Below are positions 41,234-49,951 of a DNA stretch of 64,000 nucleotides, piece by piece; within the stretch, counting starts at the first letter, position 1; the number at the start of each line of letters is the position of its first letter. Below the pieces are notes generated by a model, which did no database searches, was not told the origin of the DNA, and was given only the letters and a program-made list of their open reading frames with translations. This stretch comes from Trebonia sp963767685 (GTDB lineage Bacteria > Actinomycetota > Actinomycetes > Streptosporangiales > Streptosporangiaceae). Location of the stretch: contig CAVYEZ010000005.1 in assembly GCA_963767685.1 (NCBI GenBank), positions 496,001 through 560,000 on the forward strand, in the 5' to 3' direction. The position numbers and the translations under genes were made by a program.

Positions 41234-42792
41234 TGGACGGCGGCGTGCTGTACGGGGTGGGGCTCGGACCCGGCGACCCGGAGCTTGTCACGGTGAAGGC
41301 CGCGCGGCTGATCGGCGCGGCGGACGTGGTGGCGTACCACTGCGCGCGGCACGGGCGGTCGGTGGCGCGGTCCATCGCCGAGCCGTACCTGCGCGGCGAC
41401 CAGGCCGAGGAGCCGCTGGTCTACCCGGTCACGACGGAAGCCACGGACCATCCGGGCGGGTACGCGGGCGCGCTGGAGGAGTTCTACGCCGCGGCCGCCG
41501 GCCGTCTGATGGCGCACCTGGCCGCCGGCCGCGACGTGGTGCTGCTCGCCGAGGGCGACCCGCTCTTCTACAGCAGCTACATGCACATGCACAAGCGGAT
41601 CAGCGGCCGGTACCGGACCGAGATCGTGCCCGGCGTCACGTCGGTGAGCGCCGCGTCCGCCGCCCTTGGCGTGCCCCTGGTCGAGGGCGACGACGTGCTG
41701 ACGGTGCTGCCCGGCACGCTCGGGCCCGGAGAGCTCACCGAGCGGCTGCGCGGCACCGGAGCGGCGGCGGTGATGAAGATCGGCCGCAGCTACCCCGGCG
41801 TGCGGGCGGCGCTGAAGGACGCGGGCCGACTTGAGCAGGCGTACTACGTCGAGCGCGCCTCGTCGGGACCCCGGCAGGTCATCGAGCGGGCGGCGGACGT
41901 CGACCCGTCGACCGTGCCGTACATGTCGCTGGTCATTCTCCCGGGAGCGGAGGCGGCCCGCGCGGTTGAAGCCTCGGGGCAGGTCGAGAGCGTTCCTGCC
42001 GCCGAGGCCGGGTCGGCTTCGGGGGGCGGTCCGGCTTCGGGGGGCGGGCGGGTCGACGTTGTCGGGCTCGGCCCCGGCGGGCGCGACTGGCTGACCCCGC
42101 AGGCGCAGGCGGTGCTCGCCGCCGCCGATGACATCGTCGGTTATGCCCCGTACGTGGACCGCGTGCCGCCCAATCCCCGGCAGCGGCGGCACGGCAGCGA
42201 CAACCGGGTCGAGGCCCAGCGCGCGGAGTTCGCACTGGACCTGGCGCTGCGCGGGCGCCGGGTCGCCGTCGTTTCCTCGGGTGACCCGGGAGTGTTCGCG
42301 ATGGCTTCTGTGGTGCTTGAGGCGGCTGCGGCGGACCCGCGCTTCGGCGGGGTGCCGGTCGCCCTCGTGCCCGGGATCACCGCCGCGCAGGCCGTCGCGA
42401 GCCTGGCCGGGGCGCCGCTCGGCCACGACTACGTAATGCTTTCGCTGTCGGACCGGCTCAAGCCGTGGGACGTCATCGCCCGGCGGCTGCGGGCGGCGGC
42501 GGAGGGCGACTTCGCGATCGCGATCTACAACCCCGCGTCGCGGTCGCGGCGGCAGCAACTGGCCGACGCGCGCGACCTGCTGCTCGCCTACCGCGACGCC
42601 GCGACGCCGGTCGTGATCGGCCGGGCCGTCGGCACGAACGAGCAAACCGTCACCGTGACGACCCTGGGCGAGTTCGACCCTGCGCAGGTTGACATGCGCT
42701 GCCTGGTCATCGTCGGCTCAAGCCAGTCCCGCGCGGTGCGCGACGCCTCCGGCGCCACGCGGGTGATCACGCCGCGCCGCTACCCCGGCTGA
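41233..42792 (+). CDS. cobIJ: CobI-CobJ fusion methyltransferase
   Basis: A 519-residue fusion of precorrin-2 C20-methyltransferase (residues 1-240) and precorrin-3B C17-methyltransferase (about 275-519). Each half is a SAM-dependent tetrapyrrole methylase: YGVGLGPGDPELVTVKAARL starts CobI and VDVVGLGPGGRDWLTPQAQA starts CobJ. DPLFYSSYMHMHK and SSGDPGVFAMASVV are the SAM loops. A Gly/Ser/Ala/Pro linker (GSASGGGPASGGGR) separates them. The same fusion is known in M. tuberculosis. Its 3' end overlaps the convergent cobK by 13 bases. Confidence 0.95.
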   Translation: MDGGVLYGVGLGPGDPELVTVKAARLIGAADVVAYHCARHGRSVARSIAEPYLRGDQAEEPLVYPVTTEATDHPGGYAGALEEFYAAAAGRLMAHLAAGRDVVLLAEGDPLFYSSYMHMHKRISGRYRTEIVPGVTSVSAASAALGVPLVEGDDVLTVLPGTLGPGELTERLRGTGAAAVMKIGRSYPGVRAALKDAGRLEQAYYVERASSGPRQVIERAADVDPSTVPYMSLVILPGAEAARAVEASGQVESVPAAEAGSASGGGPASGGGRVDVVGLGPGGRDWLTPQAQAVLAAADDIVGYAPYVDRVPPNPRQRRHGSDNRVEAQRAEFALDLALRGRRVAVVSSGDPGVFAMASVVLEAAAADPRFGGVPVALVPGITAAQAVASLAGAPLGHDYVMLSLSDRLKPWDVIARRLRAAAEGDFAIAIYNPASRSRRQQLADARDLLLAYRDAATPVVIGRAVGTNEQTVTVTTLGEFDPAQVDMRCLVIVGSSQSRAVRDASGATRVITPRRYPG

Positions 42793-43562
42793 CCGCCGCC
42801 TTCGCCGTCGGCGTCAGCGTGGGCGCCGGCGTCGGCGTCCACGCCGAGCCAGTCCAGGGCCTCGGGAACCGTCGCCGCGACCGTGCTGCCCGGCGGTAGT
42901 GGCGGGCGGGTCACCATGACGACCTGCACTCCAAGGTCTCGGGCGGCCGTGAGCTTCGCGGCTGTCATGGGGCCGCCGCTGTTCTTCGTCACCAGCAGGC
43001 CGATCCCGTGCTCGCGCATAAGCGCGGACTCGCGCCCGACCGTGTACGGGCCGCGGTCCAGGATCAGCGTCATGCGCGGCGGCACCGGGCCTTCGGGCGG
43101 GTCAACGGCGCGGACGAGGAACTCGTGCCGGTCATCGGCGGCGAACGTAGCCAGGTCACGGCGGCCGGTGGTGAGGAAGACGCCGTCGCCGGGCCACGCC
43201 CGCACGGTGTCGGCCGCCGCCCGGATGTCGGTGACGCCCTCCCAGTCCGGGTCGGCCTCCCAGCCGGGACGGCGCAGGACGAGCAGCGGGACGCCCGCTT
43301 CGGCCGCGGCCAGGGCGGCGTTCGCGGTGATCGTGCCGGCGAACGGGTGGGTCGCGTCGATTACCCGGGAAATCCCCTCGTTCCGCAGGAACGCGGCCAG
43401 TCCGTCGACTCCGCCGAACCCGCCGACGCGGACCGGGCCCTCGGGCAGGCGCGGCTGGCGTACCCGGCCGGCCAGCGAGGAGACCACATCGGTCCCGGCC
43501 GCCACCAGCACGGCGGCCAGTTCCCTGGCCTCGCCGGTACCGCCCAGGACGAGGATGCGCAC
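42780..43562 (-). CDS. cobK: Precorrin-6A reductase CobK
   Basis: A 260-residue NADPH-dependent reductase of the C18-C19 bond of precorrin-6A. The N-terminal RILVLGGTGEARELAAVLVA is the dinucleotide-fold signature. ISRVIDATHPFAGTITANAA and LLVTKNSGGPMTAAKLTAAR are family motifs. It is transcribed against cobIJ and divergently from cobF, and so must have its own promoter in 43563-43740. Confidence 0.93.
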   Translation of the reverse strand: MRILVLGGTGEARELAAVLVAAGTDVVSSLAGRVRQPRLPEGPVRVGGFGGVDGLAAFLRNEGISRVIDATHPFAGTITANAALAAAEAGVPLLVLRRPGWEADPDWEGVTDIRAAADTVRAWPGDGVFLTTGRRDLATFAADDRHEFLVRAVDPPEGPVPPRMTLILDRGPYTVGRESALMREHGIGLLVTKNSGGPMTAAKLTAARDLGVQVVMVTRPPLPPGSTVAATVPEALDWLGVDADAGAHADADGEGGGQPG

Positions 43563-43628
43563 CGGCCCAGGCTAACGCGGCAGCCGCGCCTTGCCGTGAA
43601 TGCCCGCCGCACGCGCGCTGCGCGCGCA

Positions 43629-43668
43629 ACGTCGGCACACTGCGCTTCTTGCTGTTATCTTGCGCTGG
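43629..43668. repeat. Two-copy intergenic element, copy 1
   Basis: ACGTCGGCAC, six bases, CTTCTTGCTGTTATC, three bases, then CGCTGG. The same blocks in the same order recur at 63086-63122, with the last spacer absent. It lies 67-106 bases upstream of cobK and about 320 upstream of cobF. The AT-rich core could be a regulator site or a promoter read toward cobK. Confidence 0.65.
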
Positions 43669-43731
43669 GCGCGAGAAACCCGTGCGGGAGCCGCGCCAGG
43701 AGCGAGCGGGCGAGGCAAAGGAACCGCCCGG

Positions 43732-43790
43732 CCCAATCATTGGGTGTCCTTAGCGCCCGAATACGGGCGCTAAGGACACCCAATCTTTTC
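43732..43790 (+). promoter_or_regulatory. Perfect 21-bp hairpin with competing stem; possible attenuator
   Basis: Bases 43739-43759 and 43764-43784 are perfect complements around an AATA loop, followed by CTTTTC, a good intrinsic-terminator layout on the plus strand. CCCAAT at 43732-43737 can pair with ATTGGG at 43739-43744 and would break open the base of the long stem, as an antiterminator does. It is about 200 bases before cobF. It could instead be a small palindromic repeat or a two-way terminator. Confidence 0.6.
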
Positions 43791-43980
43791 CCATATCCGT
43801 ATATGTCCTGATTTGGTGGCGGGTGCGTGGGCCGGATTTCCCTCTGGCTGGATGATGGCCGGGCTTTCGAGCTGTATCGGGGATTCCGGGCTCCATTGGG
43901 CCCTGGGCGGCCCTGGGTCCTGGCGACGCTTGGCCGCCGTCGGCGTTCGGGCGGCGGGCGGGATGCGGGAGACTGGGGGT

Positions 43981-44775
43981 GTGCGTGAACTGCTTCTTAT
44001 TGGCATGGGGCCCGGGCATCCCGATCAGGTCACCGTCCAGGCCGTGCGGGCGCTCAACCGGGCCGACGTGTTCTTCCGCATTGACAAGGGCGACGACAAG
44101 TCGGGGCTCAACGCGGCGCGGGAGGAGATCCTGCGGCGGCACGTCACCGGGGACGGGTACCGGGTCGTGGGCATTCCCGAGCCGGCCCGCGACCGGTCGG
44201 GAACGCTGGACGCCGATGGGTACCAGGGGGCGGTACGCGACTGGCACGCCGCGCGGGCGGAGCTGATCGCGGCCGCGATCGAGGCCGAACTCGGGGCGGA
44301 CGGGGTCGGGGCGTTCCTCGTGTGGGGCGACCCCTCCGTGTACGACTCGATGCTGCGGATCGTGGACCGGGTGCTCGGGCTCGGCACCGTCGCCTTCACC
44401 TGCACGGTGATCCCCGGGGTGACCAGCGTCCAGGCGCTCGCGGCGGCGCACCGGATCCCGCTGAACCGGGTCGGCGAGCCGATCCACATCACCCCGGCGC
44501 GGCGGCTCGCCGAGCTCCAAGAACCGGGGCTGCCCGACGGCCTCGACAGCGCCGTGGTCATGCTGGACCGCGGGTTCACCGCGGCCGGGTTCGGAGAGCC
44601 GGGCCTCGAGGTCTACTGGGGGGCCTACCTCAGCACGCCGGACGAGGTACTGATCTCCGGGCCCCTCACCGACGTCGCGGCGGAGATCACCGACACCCGC
44701 GCCCGGTTGCGGGAGCGGCACGGCTGGATCATGGATACCTACCTGGTCCGCCGGAACTCCGCGGGTACGGAGTAA
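43981..44775 (+). CDS. cobF: Precorrin-6A synthase (deacetylating) CobF
   Basis: A 264-residue SAM-dependent C1-methyltransferase that also removes the acetyl group during ring contraction. The GTG at 43981 gives RELLLIGMGPGHPDQVTVQA, matching family starts; an in-frame ATG at 43963 is the alternative. Further motifs: VFFRIDKGDDKSGLNAAREE, FLVWGDPSVYDSMLRIVDRV and VIPGVTSVQALAAAHRIPLN. CobF is specific to the aerobic pathway. It lies alone, between the divergent cobK and the convergent cobM. Confidence 0.93.
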   Translation: MRELLLIGMGPGHPDQVTVQAVRALNRADVFFRIDKGDDKSGLNAAREEILRRHVTGDGYRVVGIPEPARDRSGTLDADGYQGAVRDWHAARAELIAAAIEAELGADGVGAFLVWGDPSVYDSMLRIVDRVLGLGTVAFTCTVIPGVTSVQALAAAHRIPLNRVGEPIHITPARRLAELQEPGLPDGLDSAVVMLDRGFTAAGFGEPGLEVYWGAYLSTPDEVLISGPLTDVAAEITDTRARLRERHGWIMDTYLVRRNSAGTE

Positions 44776-45060
44776 CGGGTGCCCCGCGGTGAACGGTGCC
44801 GTGAGATCGCGGGTCATCCGGGGTAACACCGCCGAGCCCAGATTTTGCCCTACTTTGTCGGCATTTGAAGGCGGGATCTACCGGCTGGTAACACGATTGC
44901 GTGACACAGGGGCGATATACGCCCCGTATGACCCTCGGTCTTTGCCGGGGACCTCGCCCCGGGCATGCCGGGGGCGACGGGGGCCTCCGCCCGTTCGCGC
45001 CCGGGGCGCGGATGGTCAAAATTTGCCTGAGAGCTCGGCTTGGCCCGGGATCGCGGGGGT
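44776..45060. other. Intergenic region between convergent cobF and cobM
   Basis: No gene is supported. A small hairpin, GGGGCG-ATATA-CGCCCC (44909-44925), may contribute to termination of cobF. GC-rich inverted segments near 44950-44970 may do the same for cobM. Confidence 0.4.
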
Positions 45061-45816
45061 TCAGTCCCTGGTAGCGGATCGGTCGCGGGCGGCGGAGTAG
45101 AGGTGGCTGTCGCGGAATCCCTCGGCGGCCAGCACGCGGCCGACGATGATGACCGCGGTGCGCTTCACCCCGGCCGCGAGGACCTGCTCCGCGATGTCGC
45201 CGAGGGTTCCGCGCAGGATGAGCTCCCGCTCCTGGCTGGCGTAGGCGACGACGGCGGCCGGGCAGCCGGCGCCGTAGTGCGGCCGGAGCTCCGCGGCCAC
45301 CTGCTCGACCCGCTGCACGGCCAGGTGCAGCACCAGGGTCGCGCCGGCGGCGCCGAGGCTGGCGAGGTCCTCGCCCGGCGGCATCGGGGTGGCCCGGTGC
45401 GCGATCCTGGTGAGGATGACCGTCTGGCCGACCTCGGGCACGGTCAGCTCCCGGCGCAGGGCCGCGGCGGCGGCGGCGAACGCCGGGACACCCGGGGTGA
45501 TGTCGTAGGCGATGCCCGCCTGGTCGAGCCGCCTGGCCTGCTCGGCGATCGCGCTGAAGACGGCCGGGTCGCCGGAGCACAGCCGGACGACGTCGAGTCC
45601 CTTCGCGTCCGCTTCCGTCATGACCGCGACGATCTCGTCCAGGTTGAGGTCCGCCGTGTCGGTCAGGGTGGCGCCCGGCGGGCAGTGCGCGAGTACCTCG
45701 GCGGGGACGAGGCTGCCCGCGTACAGACAGACCGGGCACTCCTCGAGCAGGCGCTGGGCGCGGACGGTGATCAGGTCCGCGGCGCCTGGGCCGGCGCCGA
45801 CGAAGTGGACGGTCAC
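45061..45816 (-). CDS. cobM: Precorrin-4 C11-methyltransferase CobM
   Basis: A 251-residue SAM-dependent methylase. VHFVGAGPGAADLITVRAQR begins the protein, DVVRLCSGDPAVFSAIAEQA is the SAM-binding loop, and TVILTRIAHRATPMPPGEDL is characteristic of CobM/CbiF. The GTG at 45816 overlaps the TGA of cobL by four bases; upstream codons in this frame are antisense-like shadow of cobL. Coupled translation with cobL is expected. Confidence 0.94.
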   Translation of the reverse strand: MTVHFVGAGPGAADLITVRAQRLLEECPVCLYAGSLVPAEVLAHCPPGATLTDTADLNLDEIVAVMTEADAKGLDVVRLCSGDPAVFSAIAEQARRLDQAGIAYDITPGVPAFAAAAAALRRELTVPEVGQTVILTRIAHRATPMPPGEDLASLGAAGATLVLHLAVQRVEQVAAELRPHYGAGCPAAVVAYASQERELILRGTLGDIAEQVLAAGVKRTAVIIVGRVLAAEGFRDSHLYSAARDRSATRD

Positions 45817-47042
45817 GGGCTCTCCTTCTTGTGCATGGACCACTGGACCACCGGCAGCGCCGGGCGCCAGGTCGTGAGGGTGCCGAGACCGTCGGCCCGC
45901 TCCACGCCGATCCTGGTGAGCGTACCGCCGAGGCGATGCCGCCAGTCCGCGAGGACGGCCTGCCCCTCCAAGGTGACGGCGTTCGCGACGAGCCTGCCGC
46001 CGGGAGCGATGGCGTCCCAGCACGCGTCAAGCACGCCCGGGGTGGTGACGCCGCCGCCGATGAAGACCGCGTCCGGGGGATCCAGGCCGGCCAGGGCCCG
46101 CGGCGCGGCGCCGGCCACGACCCGCAGCCCCGGCACGCCGAGCGCCGCCGCGTTGCGGGCGATCCGCTCGCGGCGGTCGTCCCGCGGCTCGACGGCGATG
46201 GCGCGGCTGGCGGGGTGCACGCGCATCCACTCGATGCCGATGCTGCCGGAGCCCGCGCCCACGTCCCACAGCAACTGGCCAGGGACGGGAGCGAGCGCGG
46301 CGAGCGCGAGGGCGCGCAGTTCCCGCTTGGTGAGCTGCCCGTCGTGCTCGAACGCGTCATCCGGCAGCCCGGGCACCCGGGGCAAGGGCGCGGCGGCGGG
46401 GTCGAGGCGGCACTCGATCGCGACGACGGCCAGGCGGCTGTGCGGCCCGTCGCCCTCACCGGGCTCGCCCGCCGCGGTCACGCGCTCGTCGGGGGCGCCG
46501 AGGTCGGCGAGCACCGTGACCGGGCTCGCGCCGAATCCGCGCGCGCCGAGCAGCGCGCGCACCTCGGCCGCGGCCGTCTCACGGGCGGTGAGCGCGAGCA
46601 CCCGGCGTCCCGGCTGAAGCAGCGGGTGCAGCAGCTCGTACGGCCGCCCGACCAGGCTCACCGCGTCCAGGTCGTCGAGCGGCCAGCCGAGCCGCGCGGC
46701 GGCGAGCGACACCGACGACGGGTGCGGCAGGACGCGCAGCCGGGCTGGGCCGAGCAGCCGGGCGAGGGTGGAGCCGATGCCGAAGAACATCGGGTCGCCG
46801 CTGGCCAGGACCACGAGCCCGGCGTCCGCGTGGGCGGCGATCAGCTCGGGCAGCGCCGGGAGCAGCGGGCTGGGCAACGGGATCCGCCGCCCTTCGACGG
46901 GGGATCCCGCCGGAAGCAGTGCGAGGTGCCTGGGTGCGCCGACGATCACTTTGGCCCGCTCGATCGCGTCCGTGGTCAGCGGGGACAGGCCGGGCCAGCC
47001 GTCGGCCCCGATGCCGGCCACGGTCACGATCTGGGAAGACAC
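45813..47042 (-). CDS. cobL: Precorrin-6Y C5,15-methyltransferase (decarboxylating) CobL
   Basis: A 409-residue bifunctional enzyme. The CbiE-like N-terminal half (about residues 1-205) starts IVTVAGIGADGWPGLSPLTT and contains LVVLASGDPMFFGIGSTLA. The CbiT-like C-terminal half (about 225-409) shows the class I methyltransferase motif LLWDVGAGSGSIGIEWMR. It methylates C5 and C15 and decarboxylates the C12 acetate arm. It is divergent from the chelatase operon, and the cobalamin riboswitch of that operon lies in the intergenic space. Confidence 0.95.
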   Translation of the reverse strand: MSSQIVTVAGIGADGWPGLSPLTTDAIERAKVIVGAPRHLALLPAGSPVEGRRIPLPSPLLPALPELIAAHADAGLVVLASGDPMFFGIGSTLARLLGPARLRVLPHPSSVSLAAARLGWPLDDLDAVSLVGRPYELLHPLLQPGRRVLALTARETAAAEVRALLGARGFGASPVTVLADLGAPDERVTAAGEPGEGDGPHSRLAVVAIECRLDPAAAPLPRVPGLPDDAFEHDGQLTKRELRALALAALAPVPGQLLWDVGAGSGSIGIEWMRVHPASRAIAVEPRDDRRERIARNAAALGVPGLRVVAGAAPRALAGLDPPDAVFIGGGVTTPGVLDACWDAIAPGGRLVANAVTLEGQAVLADWRHRLGGTLTRIGVERADGLGTLTTWRPALPVVQWSMHKKESP

Positions 47043-47061
47043 GCCTTACAGTGTGCCGCAC

Positions 47062-47195
47062 CGCTGTGAGAGGATTACCGGCGAACGGCCGCCGAGGAAC
47101 TCCGGTGCGAATCCGGGACGGTCCCGCCACTGTGACCCGCAGCGCGTGCTCTTGAGCGCGCAGGGAAGCCAGGCCATCGGCGTCCGTGCCGTCGG
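47062..47195 (+). promoter_or_regulatory. Cobalamin riboswitch before chelatase-cobO-cobB
   Basis: The plus strand contains CCGGTGCGAATCCGG, GACGGTCCCGCCACTGTGA and, after a variable hairpin (GCGCGTGCTCTTGAGCGCGC), the B12 box GGGAAGCCAGGCC. Upstream GGATTACCGGCGAA and GAGGAAC segments suggest a longer, class-I-like form. Downstream, GGCGGG (47221-47231 region) can pair with CCCGCC just before the GAAGG ribosome site, a possible expression platform. Confidence 0.9.
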
Positions 47196-47259
47196 GTCAT
47201 TGCCCGGTGGTCGTCGCTGGCGGCGGGCGCGGATACCCGCCGGGTGAAGGTGTGCGCTG

Positions 47260-49323
47260 TTGACCCAGTTTCCGTTCAGTGCCGTCGTCGCGATGGACGA
47301 CATGCGGCTCGCGCTGATCCTCAATGCCATCTCGCCGGCGATCGGCGGCGTGCTCGTCCGCGGGGAGAAGGGAACCGCGAAGTCGACCGCGGTGCGCGCG
47401 CTGACCGCGGTGCTCCCGCCGGTGGACGTCGTGGCGGGCTGCCGGTTCTCCTGCTCGCCGGCCCGGCCCGACCCTGGCTGCCCGGACGGCCCGCACCCGG
47501 CGGACGGCGCGGCGCAGCGGCGGCCGGCCCGGCTGGTGGAACTGCCGGTCGGCGCGACCGAGGACCGGCTCACCGGGTCGCTCGACCTCGGGCGGGCGCT
47601 CACCGAGGGCGTCACGTCCTTCCAGCCGGGCCTGCTCGCCGCGGCGCACGGGGGCGTCCTGTACGTGGACGAGGTCAACCTGCTGCACGACCACCTGGTG
47701 GACCTGCTGCTCGACGCGGCGGCCCTGGGCACGAACTACGTGGAGCGCGACGGCGTTTCGGTGCGCCACGACGCGCGGTTCCTGCTGGTCGGGACCATGA
47801 ACCCGGAGGAAGGCGAGCTGCGGCCGCAGCTGCTCGACCGGTTCGGGCTGACCGTGGAGGCGTCCGCGCCGCGCGACCAGGCGAGCCGGGCCGAGATCGT
47901 GCGCCGCCGGCTCTCCTTCGACGGCGACCCCGCGGCGTTCTGCGCGCGGTTCGCCGCGGCCGAGGCCTCGCTCGCCGCGGCCATTGCCGCCGCCCGGCAG
48001 CGGCTGCCCGCCGTGGTGCTCGACGACCCGGCCCTCGAGCGGATCGCCGGGGTCTGCGCCAGCTTCGACGTGGACGGGCTGCGGGCCGACATCGTGATCG
48101 CCAGGGCCGCCGCCGCGCACGCCGCCTGGCGCGGCGGACTGGAAGTAAGCCGCGAGGACATCCGGGTCGCCTCCCTGCTGGCGCTGCCGCACCGGCGGCG
48201 GCGCAACCCGTTCGACGCGCCCGGCCTCGACGAGCAGCAGCTCGACGAGGCACTCGGCGGCCCGGACGACGAGCCGGAGCCCGACCCGCCTGGCGGCGGC
48301 CAGGGACCGGAAGACGGGCCGGAAAACGGACCGGAAGACGACGGCCGGAACGGCGCCCCGCCCGACGGTGACGGCGGCCGCCGGGACGAGCCGGCGGGGC
48401 CGCCGACAGCGGGACGCGAGTCGGTCGCGCCGGGCGGCGCGACGTTCCGCGCGCGGCGGCTCGAGGTGCCGGGCAAGGGGAAGGGCGCCGCGGGCCGCCG
48501 GTCGCGCGCGGCGACGGACGCCGGCCGGAGCGTGGGCGCGCGCCCGCCGCTGCCCGCGTCGCGGACGCTTGACGTGCACCTGACCGCGACCCTCACCGCC
48601 AGCGCGCCGCACCAGCGGCGCCGCGGGCGCTCGGGTCCCGGCCTCGTGCTCGAGCGCGCCGACCTGCGCGAGCACCGCCGCGAGGGGCGCGAGTCCAACC
48701 TGGTCCTGTTCGCGGTGGACGCCAGCGGGTCGATGGCCGCGCGCCGCCGGATGGAGGCGGTCAAGGGCGCCGTGCTGTCCCTGCTGCTCGACGCCTACCA
48801 GCGGCGAGACAAGGTCGGGCTGGTCTGCTTCCGCGGCGCGGGCGCGGAGCTGCTGCTGCCGCCCACCTCCTCGGTGGACGTGGCGGCGCGCAGGCTCGAG
48901 GCCATGCCGGCCGGCGGCCGGACCCCGCTCGCCGCCGGGCTCGCCGAGGCGCACGCCACGCTGCGCCGCGAGCGGCTCCGCGACCCGCGACGCCGCCCCC
49001 TGCTCGTCGTGGTGACCGACGGGCGCCACACGGCGGGCGGCGAGCCCGCGGCGGCCGCGGCGGGCCTGCGCCGGGACGGCGTCGCGGCGGTGGTCGTCGA
49101 CTGCGAGTCCGGGCCGGTCAGGCTGGGCCTCGCGGCCGGCCTGGCGCAGGTACTCGGCGCCGAGTACCTGAACCTCGGCAACCTGTCCGCGGCCGGCGCC
49201 GGCGCGGGCGCGGGCGGCCAGGGAACTCCCGGCGGGGACGGACGGCCGGGGTTGTCGGCCGAACGGCTCGCCGAATCGGTCCGCGGCTGGCGGGCCGACC
49301 GGGTCGACAGGAAGGTGGCCTGA
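47260..49323 (+). CDS. Fused AAA+/VWA magnesium-chelatase-like cobaltochelatase subunit
   Basis: A 687-residue ChlI-ChlD-type fusion, like M. tuberculosis Rv2850c. The AAA+ domain (about 1-340) has Walker A RGEKGTAKST, YVDEVNLLHDHLVDLLLDAA (Walker B) and a sensor region GTMNPEEGELRPQLLDRFG. A Pro/Gly/Asp-rich linker spans about 340-450. The C-terminal VWA domain carries the MIDAS motif VDASGSMAARRR. It probably replaces CobS and CobT as the ATPase partner of CobN. The TTG start at 47260 has GAAGG at the right distance. It precedes cobO by three bases. Confidence 0.9.
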   Translation: MTQFPFSAVVAMDDMRLALILNAISPAIGGVLVRGEKGTAKSTAVRALTAVLPPVDVVAGCRFSCSPARPDPGCPDGPHPADGAAQRRPARLVELPVGATEDRLTGSLDLGRALTEGVTSFQPGLLAAAHGGVLYVDEVNLLHDHLVDLLLDAAALGTNYVERDGVSVRHDARFLLVGTMNPEEGELRPQLLDRFGLTVEASAPRDQASRAEIVRRRLSFDGDPAAFCARFAAAEASLAAAIAAARQRLPAVVLDDPALERIAGVCASFDVDGLRADIVIARAAAAHAAWRGGLEVSREDIRVASLLALPHRRRRNPFDAPGLDEQQLDEALGGPDDEPEPDPPGGGQGPEDGPENGPEDDGRNGAPPDGDGGRRDEPAGPPTAGRESVAPGGATFRARRLEVPGKGKGAAGRRSRAATDAGRSVGARPPLPASRTLDVHLTATLTASAPHQRRRGRSGPGLVLERADLREHRREGRESNLVLFAVDASGSMAARRRMEAVKGAVLSLLLDAYQRRDKVGLVCFRGAGAELLLPPTSSVDVAARRLEAMPAGGRTPLAAGLAEAHATLRRERLRDPRRRPLLVVVTDGRHTAGGEPAAAAAGLRRDGVAAVVVDCESGPVRLGLAAGLAQVLGAEYLNLGNLSAAGAGAGAGGQGTPGGDGRPGLSAERLAESVRGWRADRVDRKVA

Positions 49324-49326
49324 ACA

Positions 49327-49938
49327 ATGCCGCAGGGAGTACCGGAGACCGTGCCGGACGACGGGCTGACCACCAGGCAGCGGAGGAACCGGCCGCTGCT
49401 CATCGTGCACACCGGCCCGATGAAGGGGAAGTCCACCGCCGCGTTCGGCCTGGCGCTGCGCGGCTGGAACCAGGGCTGGAGCATCGGGGTCTACCAGTTC
49501 GTGAAGAGCGCCAAGTGGCGGGTCGGGGAGGAGGCCGCGTTCCGCGCGCTCGGCCGGCTGCATGAGCAGACCGGCGAGGGCGGCGAGGTGGCCTGGCACA
49601 AGATGGGCGAGGGCTGGTCCTGGATCCAGCGCGGCGACCCGGAGGACCACGCCGCGAACGCCCGCGAGGGCTGGGCGCAGATCAAGCGCGACCTCGCCGC
49701 CGAGCGGTTCGGCCTGTACGTGCTCGACGAGTTCACCTACCCGATGAAGTGGGGCTGGATCGACGTTGCCGACGTCGTGGCCACCCTGGCGGGACGCCCC
49801 GGCCACCAGCACGTCGTGATCACCGGCCGCGACGCGCACCCGGACCTCATCGGCGCCGCCGACCTGGTCGTGGAGATGACTAAGGTCAAGCACCCGATGG
49901 ACGCCGGCCAGAAGGGCCAGCGCGGAATCGAATGGTGA
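49327..49938 (+). CDS. cobO: Cob(I)yrinic acid a,c-diamide adenosyltransferase CobO
   Basis: A 203-residue BtuR/CobO-type enzyme that transfers the adenosyl group of ATP to Co(I). The P-loop VHTGPMKGKSTAAFGLALRG is at about residues 28-47, WNQGWSIGVYQFVKSAKWRV follows, and YVLDEFTYPMKWGWID and VVITGRDAHPDLIGAADLV are family motifs. It lies between the chelatase subunit and cobB with gaps of 3 and 13 bases, the same order as in M. tuberculosis. Confidence 0.96.
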   Translation: MPQGVPETVPDDGLTTRQRRNRPLLIVHTGPMKGKSTAAFGLALRGWNQGWSIGVYQFVKSAKWRVGEEAAFRALGRLHEQTGEGGEVAWHKMGEGWSWIQRGDPEDHAANAREGWAQIKRDLAAERFGLYVLDEFTYPMKWGWIDVADVVATLAGRPGHQHVVITGRDAHPDLIGAADLVVEMTKVKHPMDAGQKGQRGIEW

Positions 49939-49951
49939 ACGGAGCCGCACC

